Shown piece by piece: positions 35,265 through 45,245 of a stretch of 64,000 nt of DNA (position 1 is its first letter; each line of letters starts with the position of its first letter). The translations under genes and the position numbers were made by a program. A model generated the notes under the pieces. It did not search any database and had not been told where the DNA came from. It was given only the letters and a program-made list of their open reading frames with translations. The DNA is from Cyrtodaria siliqua (Eukaryota; Mollusca; Bivalvia; Adapedonta; Hiatellidae): NCBI GenBank assembly GCA_037043455.1, contig JAWPHD010011512.1, forward strand, positions 19,232-83,231, in the 5' to 3' direction.

Positions 35265-35980
35265 CGTCTAAAAGATAGCTCATACTTTTGCTGATGGGGT
35301 CATTGTCATACTGGGTACTACAGAAAGGCAACCGGGTTACATTTATGTATACAGAAATATACAGAAATGTACCCGAACATTATCGAAATCCAGAAAGGCC
35401 CTCAAATTAACATAAATGTACCCGAGACAAAATCTCGTAAAACGCGCCAGTAACGTGTTCTGTTACTTCACGGAAACGAAACTTTCATTAACTATTCACT
35501 TTTTTAAAAGTTTAGCTTACATATAAATATAATGTATTTAATGGCGCCAGTTTATATTTTGAAAAACAATATTTTTCATATCCCTTTTTTGATGATTCGA
35601 TTATCAGAATTCTCAATGCAAATTTGGCGCCCAAATTTTGCTTGTGTGTGTGTGTTTCCGGTGGGGGCTTCGGAAATAAAAGTACAGGGATTCCTTCATT
35701 AAAATTACTAACTACAGCAGCCTAAATATGTTTTTAAGAACAATAGTGCAACAGTTAATGATAAACAATATTGTTTAGGTAGTTGTTTATCAAGTTCTAA
35801 ATTGTTTCAATTCCGCCAATGAGATCTTGTTTGTCCGGGTACGTTTCTGTATATTTGGGGACCGTTCTGGATTCAAAGATTTTCGGTTACGTTTCTGTAG
35901 ATGTACCCCGGGTACCTTTCTGTAGTACACGGAACGACAATGACCCCATCAGCCATACTTTCGCAGTACCTAAAGTCCTG
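35265..35980. mobile_element. Nested foldback element with ~160-bp inverted arms
   Basis: The left arm contains 'gctgatggggtcattgtc', 'gggtactacagaaagg' and 'cagaaatgtacccg'. The right arm (35818-35975) contains their reverse complements in mirrored order ('cgggtacgtttctg', 'acctttctgtagtacac', 'gacaatgaccccatcagc'). The core between is AT-rich. No transposase. It is younger than, or was carried by, the 6.4-kb element. Confidence 0.7.
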
Positions 35981-36274
35981 AGTCAAGTGACGGCAAACAA
36001 ACAATCGTTAATTCTGGCCCCAGCAATTTTTATATCCATCTTGATTTGAGCTTGAACTAGCGCTTCTAGTAGCTATAGCGCTTAAATTGTATAACCATTT
36101 AAACATTTTTGTACATAACGCGCATTATTGAAAGGGTGGGTTATCAATCTGTTTTGCAGCAACATTGTTTAAGCAGCCATTACCCAACTGGAAGCTGAAG
36201 TATGAAAACGTGGAAAGAGTAAAATACAAAAGAATCAAATGATTGTTCTCTTAAAGGTCCTTATTCTCTTTCAG

Positions 36275-36361
36275 GACGATGTCAAATGGATTGATGGCGA
36301 AAATCAATATGAATGGACATTTCCCTTCAAGAACACAAGTCTCTGCAAACGTATAATTGGT
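36275..36361 (+). pseudogene. Exon-like segment (acceptor, open frame, donor)
   Basis: A polypyrimidine tract and AG ('ttattctctttcag') precede 87 open bases translating to 'DDVKWIDGENQYEWTF' and onward, followed by a 'gtaatg' donor. I do not recognise the protein. Together with the upstream promoter-like region and downstream acceptor sequences ('ctttccttttcag' at 37485-37498 and 37518-37530) and 'caataaagtgttgttg' (about 38155), it could be part of a gene captured by the transposon or the relic of its own gene. The open frame at 36595-36876 (93 codons from the ATG) has no recognisable features and lies in what would be an intron. Confidence 0.35.
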
Positions 36362-37664
36362 AATGTATTAATTAAATTTAAAGATATTAAAGCTAGCTCT
36401 GTAGAGGGCAACATGTACAGTACGGCTCACGCGAAGCACACACTTTACTCGATTTGCCGAGTTTGGCCCTATCGAGTGCCGAGCGAATCTACGCCAAGTC
36501 AGTGTTTGGATTTGGCGAATCCACGTGGCGAAAGTACACAGAGTCACTCGGAGTGATCGCACTCTGAGTCACCCTGCATAGAATCCAATTAACCATGAGT
36601 GCACACCTTTGGCGATTTATTTTTGGGAACAAATCTAAATTTTCCGACAACTTCAACTTGTCCGACATCGCGCTTGAAAAAGAATCAATCGGCAGAAAAA
36701 TACAAACGCTGTGTGCATCTTTTCCGTGCAAAGTTGACATGACTGATAAATATAATGAATACATAAAAAGTCATTTCGAAAAAAATATTGATTTCAAACT
36801 TTTTTTCCGTTTCTGTTATCAAAAAATCAGTTCTCTTGCGACTGACATAAACAATTTGGATACCCATAATCTCTAGCGATATAGGTACCTTTTAGAAAGG
36901 CGGCACTAAGAACGGGTTTAATGACCCGGAATTCTTTACAATTTGTTTGATTATTTTTACTAAAAAACTCATCGATATAATAATAATCAACAGCAGAATC
37001 GTAAATCATTTTACAAACACCGATTAGATAAAAATTGTAATTTCCAGTATAGTAATTACTAATTGTATGTTATGTTCAGTCGCCGCGAAGCCGGTAATAG
37101 GAACCGCCATATAATTATCGTGACATTATCCGGGCATTCGAATTTTCAAAAAACAAAAATAAAAAATTGTCTTCTGCCTTTTTTAAAAGTTATTGAATAA
37201 TTATGCATTAGAATAACTGCAGTAATAAAATGTTGCACCTTTTACCTGTGCAGTTTCGACTCAGCGAGCTCCGAGTTTGTATACGCGAAGTATCGTGGCA
37301 TTATGCGTGAAGTATCACGGCGTAAGTTTGCCGAGAGCCGATTCCCACGCCGAGTAGTTTTATCACCCAAACTCCGCGTAATTACGCGATGTGTAAATTC
37401 CTCACTCGGCGTGAAATGGTTGTACGCCGTGGCCTTTTGATATATTAAATGTGTAAATAAACAAATTCATATAATATCTTACTTTCCTTTTCAGTAAATT
37501 TGTTCATATATATCTTTCTTTCCTTTTCAGACAGTTTACTGGCTTCCCACCCAGTGGTGGAGACCTTTAGTGGTGGAGACCTTTGTGGAGGATGAAATTA
37601 AAAGGTTTTTAAAATATGCCCAGGAAAGGACTGGAGGTGGAGGAAGAAATAAACGAGATAATTT

Positions 37665-37985
37665 TTTTTAACTCAATGGCCTGGTGACTCACGAGAAAAT
37701 TCAAGGACCAAGGACAATATAACTATTCCGGCAGAAGGATTTGTGTATGATGGCGAAACCACTTGACTTTTTGATTGGATTCATGGAAAAAAAACTGGAA
37801 AAAAAACACGTTCGAATGAGAATAACTTAATTGGCCTGGTGACTATCACGAGATAATTCAAGGACCAAGGACAATATAACTATTCCGGCGGAAGGATTTC
37901 ATTTGTGTATGGTGGCGAAACCACTTGACTTTTTGATTGGATTCATGGAAAAAAAACGATCAAATGAGAATAACTTAATATTTAA
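37665..37985. repeat. ~150-bp tandem duplication inside the transposon
   Basis: Two units share 'ggcctggtgact', 'ttcaaggaccaaggacaata', 'taactattccggc', 'ggcgaaaccacttgactttt' and 'tgattggattcatggaaaaa'. Just upstream a shorter duplication ('gtggtggagaccttt') lies at 37552-37585. Confidence 0.8.
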
Positions 37986-38253
37986 CGGATTTTATTCAAC
38001 TAAGGTGCACATACCCCTCCAAAGTGTTAGTAGTGAAATGTTTTTATTACATTTCTACGTCTGAAAGATTGGGATATTTCAGTTAAAGAATATTCACATT
38101 CTCTAAATATTAACTCCGAACACAAAAATAACTGTGATGTTGAAATATGCCGTCAATAAAGTGTTGTTGACGTAGACTCTATCCACCCTTAACGTTCAAT
38201 AAAACAAGTAATTTAGGTTACAATTATACACAAGCGATTTGAAATGTAATAAA

Positions 38254-38399
38254 TAGATTATTTAACTGCTGGGCTCAATTTATAGATGGAAATCCTTCAC
38301 TTGATGGTGGTCATGTTTGTTCCATTTTAAAGGAATAGTTACAACACTACCATCTCATGAAGGATTTCCCTATAAACGATCGCAGCAGTTAAATAATCT
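38254..38399. repeat. Imperfect hairpin, ~55-bp arms
   Basis: 'agattatttaactgctg' and 'ggaaatccttcac' on the left pair with 'cagcagttaaataatct' and 'tgaaggatttcc' on the right, with a loop of about 30 nt. It lies between the exon-like region and the minisatellite. Confidence 0.75.
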
Positions 38400-38460
38400 C
38401 TATATATCCATTATAGCTTTCATAAATTTTGCCATTTATGCATTTTGACCATTATGTGCT

Positions 38461-39560
38461 ATTTGTGTAGGCGATTGTTGTCACGTGATCACTGTAGATT
38501 GTTATTGTCACATGATCGAAGTGTAGACTTATTGTCACTTGGTCGATGTGGAGATTGTTAGTCATGTGGTCGCTGTGGAAATTGTTATTGTCACATGTTC
38601 GCTGTATATACTGTTATTGCCACGTGGTCGCTGTAGAGATTGTTATTGTCACATGATCGTTGTATAGACTCTTGTCACGTTGTCGCTGTGGAGATTGTTA
38701 TTGTCACAAGATCGCTGTATAGACTTTTATTGTCACGTGGTCGCTGTGGAGATTGTTATGGTCACGTGGTCGCTGTGGAGATTGTTATTGTCACATGATC
38801 GCTGTATAGACTGTTATTGTCACGTGGTCACTGTGGAGATTGTTATTGTCACATGATCGTTGTGGAGATTGTTATTGTCACGTGGTCGCTGTGGAGATTG
38901 TTATTGTCACATGATTGCTGTTTAGAATGTTATTGAAACGTGGTCACTGTGGAGATTGTTATTGTCACGTGATCGCTGTGGAGATTGTTATTGTCACGTG
39001 GTCGCTGTGGAGATTATTATTGTCACATGATCACTGTATATAATGTTATTGAAACGTGGTCATTGTGTAGATTATTGTCACGTGGTCGCTGTGGATATTC
39101 TTGTTGTCACGTGGTCGCTGTGGAGATTGTTATTGTCACATGATTGCTGTATAGACTGTTATTGTCACGTGGTCGCTGTGGAGATTGTTATTGTCACATG
39201 ATCGCTGTATAGGCTGTTATTGTAATGTGGTCGCTGTGGAGATTGTTATTGTCACGTGGTCGCTGTGGAGATTGTTATTGTCACATGATTGTTGTATATA
39301 CTTTTTGTCACGTGGTCGCTGTGGAGATTGTTATTGTCACATGATCGCTGTATAGACTTATTGTCACGTGGTCGCTGTGGAGATTGTTATTGTCACATGA
39401 TTGCTGTATATACTGTTATTGTCACGTGGTCGCTGTGGAGATGTTATTGTCATGTGGTCGCTGTGGAGACTGTTATTGTCACATGGTCGCTGTGGAGATT
39501 GTTATTGTCATGTGATTGCGGTGTAGATTATAATTGTCACTTGATTGCGGTGTTCGACAA
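38461..39560 (+). repeat. ~29-bp minisatellite dense in CACGTG/CACATG E-boxes
   Basis: About 37 units of the form 'tgttattgtcacgtggtcgc' plus 'tgtggagat' alternate irregularly with a variant 'tcacatgatcgctgtataga'. By my count about 15 exact CACGTG and a similar number of CACATG hexamers are present. The array is wholly inside the 6.4-kb TIR element. The ~90-codon frame across it is an artefact of the repeat. Confidence 0.9.
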
Positions 39561-40451
39561 TTTATAAATAGCTAGACTTGTTTTGTTGACATAATTACAG
39601 AAATACATAATTACAGAAATATTTTTTAACAGTTGCTTTCGTTATAGAGATTGAATTTATTTTTATTATTAAAGGTGATTGATTCGATTTGTAGTGAGGT
39701 ATTATCTTAAACCCCAATATTTTACATTAAATAAAACCCTTACACTTCTATAAATGCATAATGGACTGTCCTTTTGTAAAATTTGGACCTTTTCATTTAT
39801 GATACAAAGGGTTGTTTCGGAGAAATGACTGATGAGCTGCCAGAAAGTGTACACCCTGATCAGCCTGCGAGTTCTGAGTTCACACTGCATGCAAAGGCTA
39901 TTTTGGTCATAGCATGAACAGTATATCAAATGACTATATGGTCGAGCATTTGTACATTTTCTTTCCAGCAGAAAAGTATTTGTTAGAAAATTTGATTATT
40001 TGTTTTGCTCGCCACGACTTATTTAAGTTAAAGTTATTTGATTATTAGTAGTCTGATAATTTTTAGCTGTACTTGCTGTAGGTCTTTGTAGCAATGAAAG
40101 CTCGGACGAGTTCAAAACCCAGCCTGATTGGAAAGTCAGAGTTTTCCTGAAATTGCCCTGAGTGATTATAGCTTGTCAATATGACCATATGGTGCTAAAC
40201 ATAATTACTAGCATTACATACCACATCAACATTAATCCAACTATAATTCAACGTTGTTTTAGCGTTCGGTCTTCAACGTTGTTTTAACGTTTGGTTTTCA
40301 ACGTTGTTTAAACGTTAGAATTTCAACGTTGATTCAACGTCAGAATTTCAACGTCCAATCAACTTTCAAATCAAACTATAAATCAACGTTGATTCAACAT
40401 TGGTACCTGACGTTGATTCAACGTTGATTCAACGTTGTTGTGCCCGCTGGG

Positions 40452-42921
40452 TAACAATGTCAAAATTAAAATCATCTCTCTTGTCATAGATTTTGCTAAT
40501 TATTTTACCATTTTCAATCGAGAGATCTAAATCAAGAAAAGAAGCGTTATTATCAGATATATTTTCGTTAATAAGTCGAAGTTCTTTAGGATAAATATTA
40601 TGAACCATAGTTGGAAAGAAAGGGGTGTCAATGTTCAGTATGTCATCCAGATACCGAGAGGTGTCATTACAAGCTTCAATAACATCTGCCTGGGTATCTG
40701 GTGAAAGACTCAACATGAAATCCCTTTCATAGCAAAATAAAAACAAATCTGCGACAAGTGGTGCACAGTTCGTACCCATAGGGATACCAACAATTTGTCT
40801 ATAAACGGTGGTACCATACCTGACGAAAATAGTATCTAATAGGAAGATGAGTGCTTCACAAACTTCATAGCAAGTCCACATAGTATAATTGTCTAAACTC
40901 CCGTTAGTGAAAAACGCTTTAATATTATTACATGCCAAAAATGTAGTATTTTCTCTAGCGAAAGTTTTTTGAATAAGAGAAATTAGCTTGTCTTTAATAA
41001 GATGATGTGGTAAGGTTGTATATAGTGTAGAGAAGTCATAAGTACTTATTGATGAAACTTGACCTTTATTGAAAATTTTATCAAGAACGTCTCCTGAATT
41101 TTTTATAGACCAAAATAAATTAATCCCAGAGTTTTCATAAGTTTTATCACAATATAGTTTAACGGTAGTAAGACAAGAAGTTAAAAGTTTGGAGATGTTT
41201 GTTGTGGTGCAGGCACTAGAATTAGAAATAAAGCGAGCCTTATACGGATTTTTATGTAATTTAGGAATCCAGTACATGGTAGGCAGTTTATTTTGCTTAT
41301 CGTTTACACCAGCCTTGAAAGTAGTGCACCGAGTGATATGTGCGGAAACAACATCATCCTCAGTAGAATTAACTGGAGTATACGAATTGGTGCTGCCGAG
41401 TTCCAGAGATAAAACATTGACGTAATGTAGGCGTCAAACAATAATTACATTATTAGCTGCTTTATCTGCAGGAACTAAAACAAATTTATTATGAAATTCC
41501 TGAATTCCCGATTTTAGATTACGAAAAGAAAACCTAGGTCTCGGAGGTAGTAAAGAGGGGTTAGCATTATAAAAGTTAATACGTGTATCTATAATTTTAA
41601 GAATAGACGTTTTTCAAGTAGAAAGCGAGTTTGGGTCCGCATGTTCTCTACGACACCATTTTATACTAAAATCTTCAATGGAGTGGGCGATCTGGGCACG
41701 ACAGGCATTAAAATCAATAGTTGAAGGTAATCTATATTTAGAACCTTTCCAAAACAAATGCCGAATACGTTTATCAACAATATCAAAATTACCAGTGATG
41801 ACATGACCTGCTGGAGCATAGCAAAATTTTGATGTGTTGCATTCACATTCCTTAGGAGTATTATGTACTATATCAAGGTCAGAATCTATTTTGTTGTAGT
41901 TGAAAATAATATTTCTAATAGGCTTTTTATACTTATAACAAATTACAGGACTTTCGGAATTTTTGAAATATTCTGGGATAGAATCAACTTCATGAGTATC
42001 CCGAAAAATACTAGGCATGTCAATGAAATCAATACCTTTATTAATATATAGTAGTTTTAGAAAATGCCTGACGTGATCAGACTCCTTATCAATATGGGGT
42101 CGTAGAACATGTTGTGTGTAGCTTTGAACTATAGAAGCAGTGTTATACAAGGGATCTGTACGAATGAAAATTTTGTCGGCTTCCTCGTCGATCAACTTTA
42201 GTGAAGAAATAGACAAAGAGGTAAGCCGTGAAAGCATAGAATGCTTTCGAGACTGTTTAAAAATAGTATGTAAATCAACGACAGAAATAATTACACGCGA
42301 TTTACGTTTGATGTTACCATTACGCCTAAGACCATGAGACCTAGATTTACGCTTTCGAATAGAAAATATAGAAAAAATGTCAATATTAGGATCTTTAGAA
42401 ATATTTCCTTCTTGATAAATATTGTCATTAAGGCCGAGTGGATGAGGTGTCTGTAAGTTTTTCATCCACTTAAGTTCTGCAATATGTCTAGCTTTTATTT
42501 TGAAGCTTTTAGTAGCATCATTATCAAAAAATAAATATTCAACCGGTTTAACAGTTACGTAATTAAAATTATGACCTGACTGACGAAAGTGTTGGTACAA
42601 GTAGTTTTTTAACTTTTTAGGATTACTTGCATTATATTTGTGTTCACGAAATGGAACTTTTAAGGATCGACCTGTTTGTCCAACATATTGTATACCGCAA
42701 AGTGGTGCATTTCAAGTCAGAACATAAATGACGTGAGTAGTACGTCAATCAACATTTGAAGCTAGACATACATTAAACAATCTACCATTAACAGCTGATT
42801 TAATGGTGGACTTGCACGATAAGTAATTGCAACAACTGCACCTCTTAGCATTGCACTTATAAATAGAGGGAAACACCCTGCTGATTTCCCTTCTTTTTTT
42901 TCTTTTTTTTTTAATTTTCAT
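40452..42921 (-). CDS. Naiad-type Penelope-like retrotransposon ORF, 5' part (GIY-YIG endonuclease + RT), four in-frame UGA codons
   Basis: Start chosen at the ATG 42919-42921 (context 'aaccaatgaaa'), upstream of a basic N-terminus and a Cys-rich block ('KRCSCC', 'LSCK'). Domains in order: GIY-YIG endonuclease (about residues 59-140; 'VIYVLT', 'GIQYVGQTG', then the His pair in 'HFRQSGH'); a basic linker; the CxC motif (Cys359, Cys361); RT with motif A 'YDFSTLYTTL' (628-637), motif B 'GIPMGTN' (712) and catalytic 'YLDD' (757-760). N-terminal endonuclease, CxC and RT in this order are diagnostic of Naiad elements, which integrate cDNA copies by target-primed reverse transcription. In-frame UGAs fall at residues 59, 70, 436 and 496. 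59 and 70 are conserved Cys positions of the endonuclease (70 belongs to the CCHH set); 496 replaces Cys before 'RLHYV'; 436 is Trp in the 5.6-kb copy. No UAA, UAG or frameshift interrupts the frame. The ORF is cut at residue ~823 by the TIR transposon and continues at 34063. Confidence 0.88.
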
Positions 42922-42944
42922 TGGTTTATATTATTCCTTTAAAT

Positions 42945-43130
42945 TTTTTACTTGGATAACGCAATCTTATAATTACACATGGTAACAGTGAACAGTTTAT
43001 ATGTGTTGTAATGTACACTCAAACGCACAAGTGAACAATTGTATTTCTGTGGTGATGTGTTCTTTTAGCACGTCGTATTACAAGGTAATTGTAATCAATA
43101 TGTAAGTCATGTCAAGGTTTTTGAACAGAA
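42945..43130 (-). repeat. Direct repeat flanking the Naiad (pseudo-LTR candidate, upstream copy)
   Basis: Partner of 32775-32960, same orientation, directly 5' of the Naiad start codon, so it would be the promoter/5' UTR region of the element. Shared blocks include 'taccatgtgtaatt', 'ataagattgcg', 'attacaacaca' and 'acgtgctaaa'. Confidence 0.55.
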
Positions 43131-45240
43131 AGAAGCGAGGTCGCCCACATTGATTTAAAATGCTTGGTAGGAACAACTGATGGTAAAAATCGGGAAGAAT
43201 GTAAGAAAAAACGGTCCGTGACAACATTTTTTTTTTCAATATTGTTTTAACACCCGTGACTTGACATATTATTATGTTAACTTCTTGTCTCTCGGCATCT
43301 ATTTTACGCTTGCGTAAAACCTTGCTTGTTACTTCTTAAATAAAACAAGCCATGTTATCATATCATCCAAATTGGACCAAGTTATTTCGCGTAAATTACA
43401 AAACTTGGAGTAAAATTGTAGCGAACGTTTTGGATATATAGGGCACACTTTCTGCCATACAAGTATTTCTTCTGATATTTTGTTCACATCACTAGTTTTG
43501 ACTTATTTTCATGTATTTGATATTACTCATGCCTAAACTATGCATTTGGATGAACATTTCACTTAACCATACACCATTCTAGTTCATTTTCTTTTTTTTC
43601 TTTTTTAAAATGGCGGACCAACCATGTATCCCTCAGGTTATATCATTCATATAGACACGGCTACTTTACTTATTATTATACTGAACATAAACGTAAGTGT
43701 GAGCAACTCTTCATTTACGTGCAAGTGTTTTTACTTACGGTTGATTTTATTAGTATAGTGGTATCGGAGTAAACATTGACATTTAGCTGAGTTTACTGTA
43801 GTGGTGTAACAAGTATATACTTAACGAAACTAACCCGCCAAATAACGGTAAAATTACACTGCACAACTGTTCATCAAAACTGTCCAGGTGTTCAGGTCAT
43901 ATAATAACGTATATTTGCCGATCAAAAGTATCAGTTTATTCAAGGGTTCTTGAAATACCCATGATTGAATATGCATAAAGTGAACTATGAGTTGGTAACT
44001 TAATTCGACACTCGTGTTTTAAGATTTAGTCTGGCTGTTAAAGCCGTATTGTGTCTATATAGTTAGAATTCTCAAAATATGTAAGTTAGTTATATATATA
44101 TAATATGTTAGTTAGTTATATATATATAATATGTTAGTTAGTTATATATATATAATATGTTAGTTAGTTATATATATATAATTTCTCACAAAACCTGAAA
44201 GTCTTCACATATAAAATGGTTTTCTATTACACTTTCGTTTATATTATATTTTCCCACTGCATGGCTTGTCCTGTCAACACATGTCAATAGTCTGTCGTAA
44301 ACCGCTCATCATTTTCTTAGATCCTGGATGAAAAACATGTAGTTCAGAATCAAAACAAGGCGTTTCAACATACGGTGACGGTAGAACACAATATATACTC
44401 AACAAAATCTGTAACTCAACACTTCCAATTTTCGTCCTATTTTCAATGTAAATCATTAGTTGTGTTGAGTTTGCGAAAAAAAATTAATCATGTCACGCAT
44501 AAATGTGAAACAATGTTCACATGTCATAATATGCAGAAATAAGGGCTTACATTTTTAACGAAAACTCAACAGAATGAAAATTGAAGTTCTGGGTTCTAAA
44601 AAAGGGCTTAATGAAAACAATATTTGTTTCCTTTCAGCGTGCAAATTGAATTAAGTTTGCTCATAGATCAACATACTCTTACCTGTATATCCATGGTTTG
44701 CTTGAAATCAGGAACAAAATATTGACAAAATGTTACAGCTATAGTTAATTTTTACCAAACAACAATACCGCATATTTATATTGAACATAGAAGAAAACAC
44801 AGACTTGCTGCGTAATAAGTTTTGTTGAGAATATTTTGCAGTTGGCACGAGTAATTGTGTGCATTTTAGTTACTTGATTATCGTATAATTTTCCTGTCAC
44901 CAGCTAAGTGAGACTCGCCTATTTTTCGCACTATAATTATACAAATGTGTTACCCTTAAGGATACGAATTAACTTCTTATAGTTATATTGTACGTTGCCA
45001 TGGATATATGTACGACATTCAGAAAAATAAAAGTATTTAGTTTGAGCGACATGTATCGTGTTTTGTGTAGAAACGAAACAAAGTTTAAGGGAATTAAATA
45101 AGATTTTAAAAAAAAATCGTATACAAATCGCTAAAACGAAATAGCATATCAAAGGTATGAAATAGTTGTATCGCTAAAACGAAATAAAAGTTCGAAGGAA
45201 CACACCTTTTTAAATCTCAGAAACGATATAACATGTCGAG
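43131..45240. other. Non-coding; one ~33-bp tandem repeat
   Basis: Four copies of 'gttagttagttatatatata' plus 'taatat' stand at 44085-44182. No gene is visible elsewhere in the stretch. Confidence 0.6.
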
Positions 45241-45245
45241 GGAAG

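Larger units (their letters stand above)
34064..40451. mobile_element. 6388-bp TIR transposon with TA target duplication, nested in the Naiad ORF
   Basis: The left end reads 'cccagtgggcacacgacgtt' and the right end is the reverse complement of 'cccagcgggcacaacaacgt'. TA is duplicated (34062-34063 and 40452-40453), and the uninterrupted target ('gataattaacaat') is preserved in the Naiad copy at 4.67 kb. Both subterminal regions (about 34075-34305 and 40240-40440) are packed with the palindrome-like 'caacgttgattcaacgttg', probably transposase-binding repeats. No transposase is visible, so the element is non-autonomous. It carries cargo: a promoter-like region, exon-like sequence, a nested foldback, a (TA)n tract (34307-34357) and a long minisatellite. 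The superfamily is unassigned; TA targets occur in Tc1/mariner and some others. Confidence 0.85.

Noticed and set aside
36595..36876. 93-codon frame inside the TIR element
   Set aside because: No recognisable domain, and it lies between putative splice sites; kept only as a remark in the exon-like entry.
39289..39567. 92-codon frame
   Set aside because: It is a read-through of the E-box minisatellite.
39820..39850. 'ctgatgag...gaaa', resembling a hammerhead ribozyme core
   Set aside because: No helix II can form between the two blocks and no flanking helices I and III are visible; Naiads are in any case reported to lack hammerheads.
41189..42337. Plus-strand frames of 60-80 codons
   Set aside because: Antisense shadows of the Naiad ORF.
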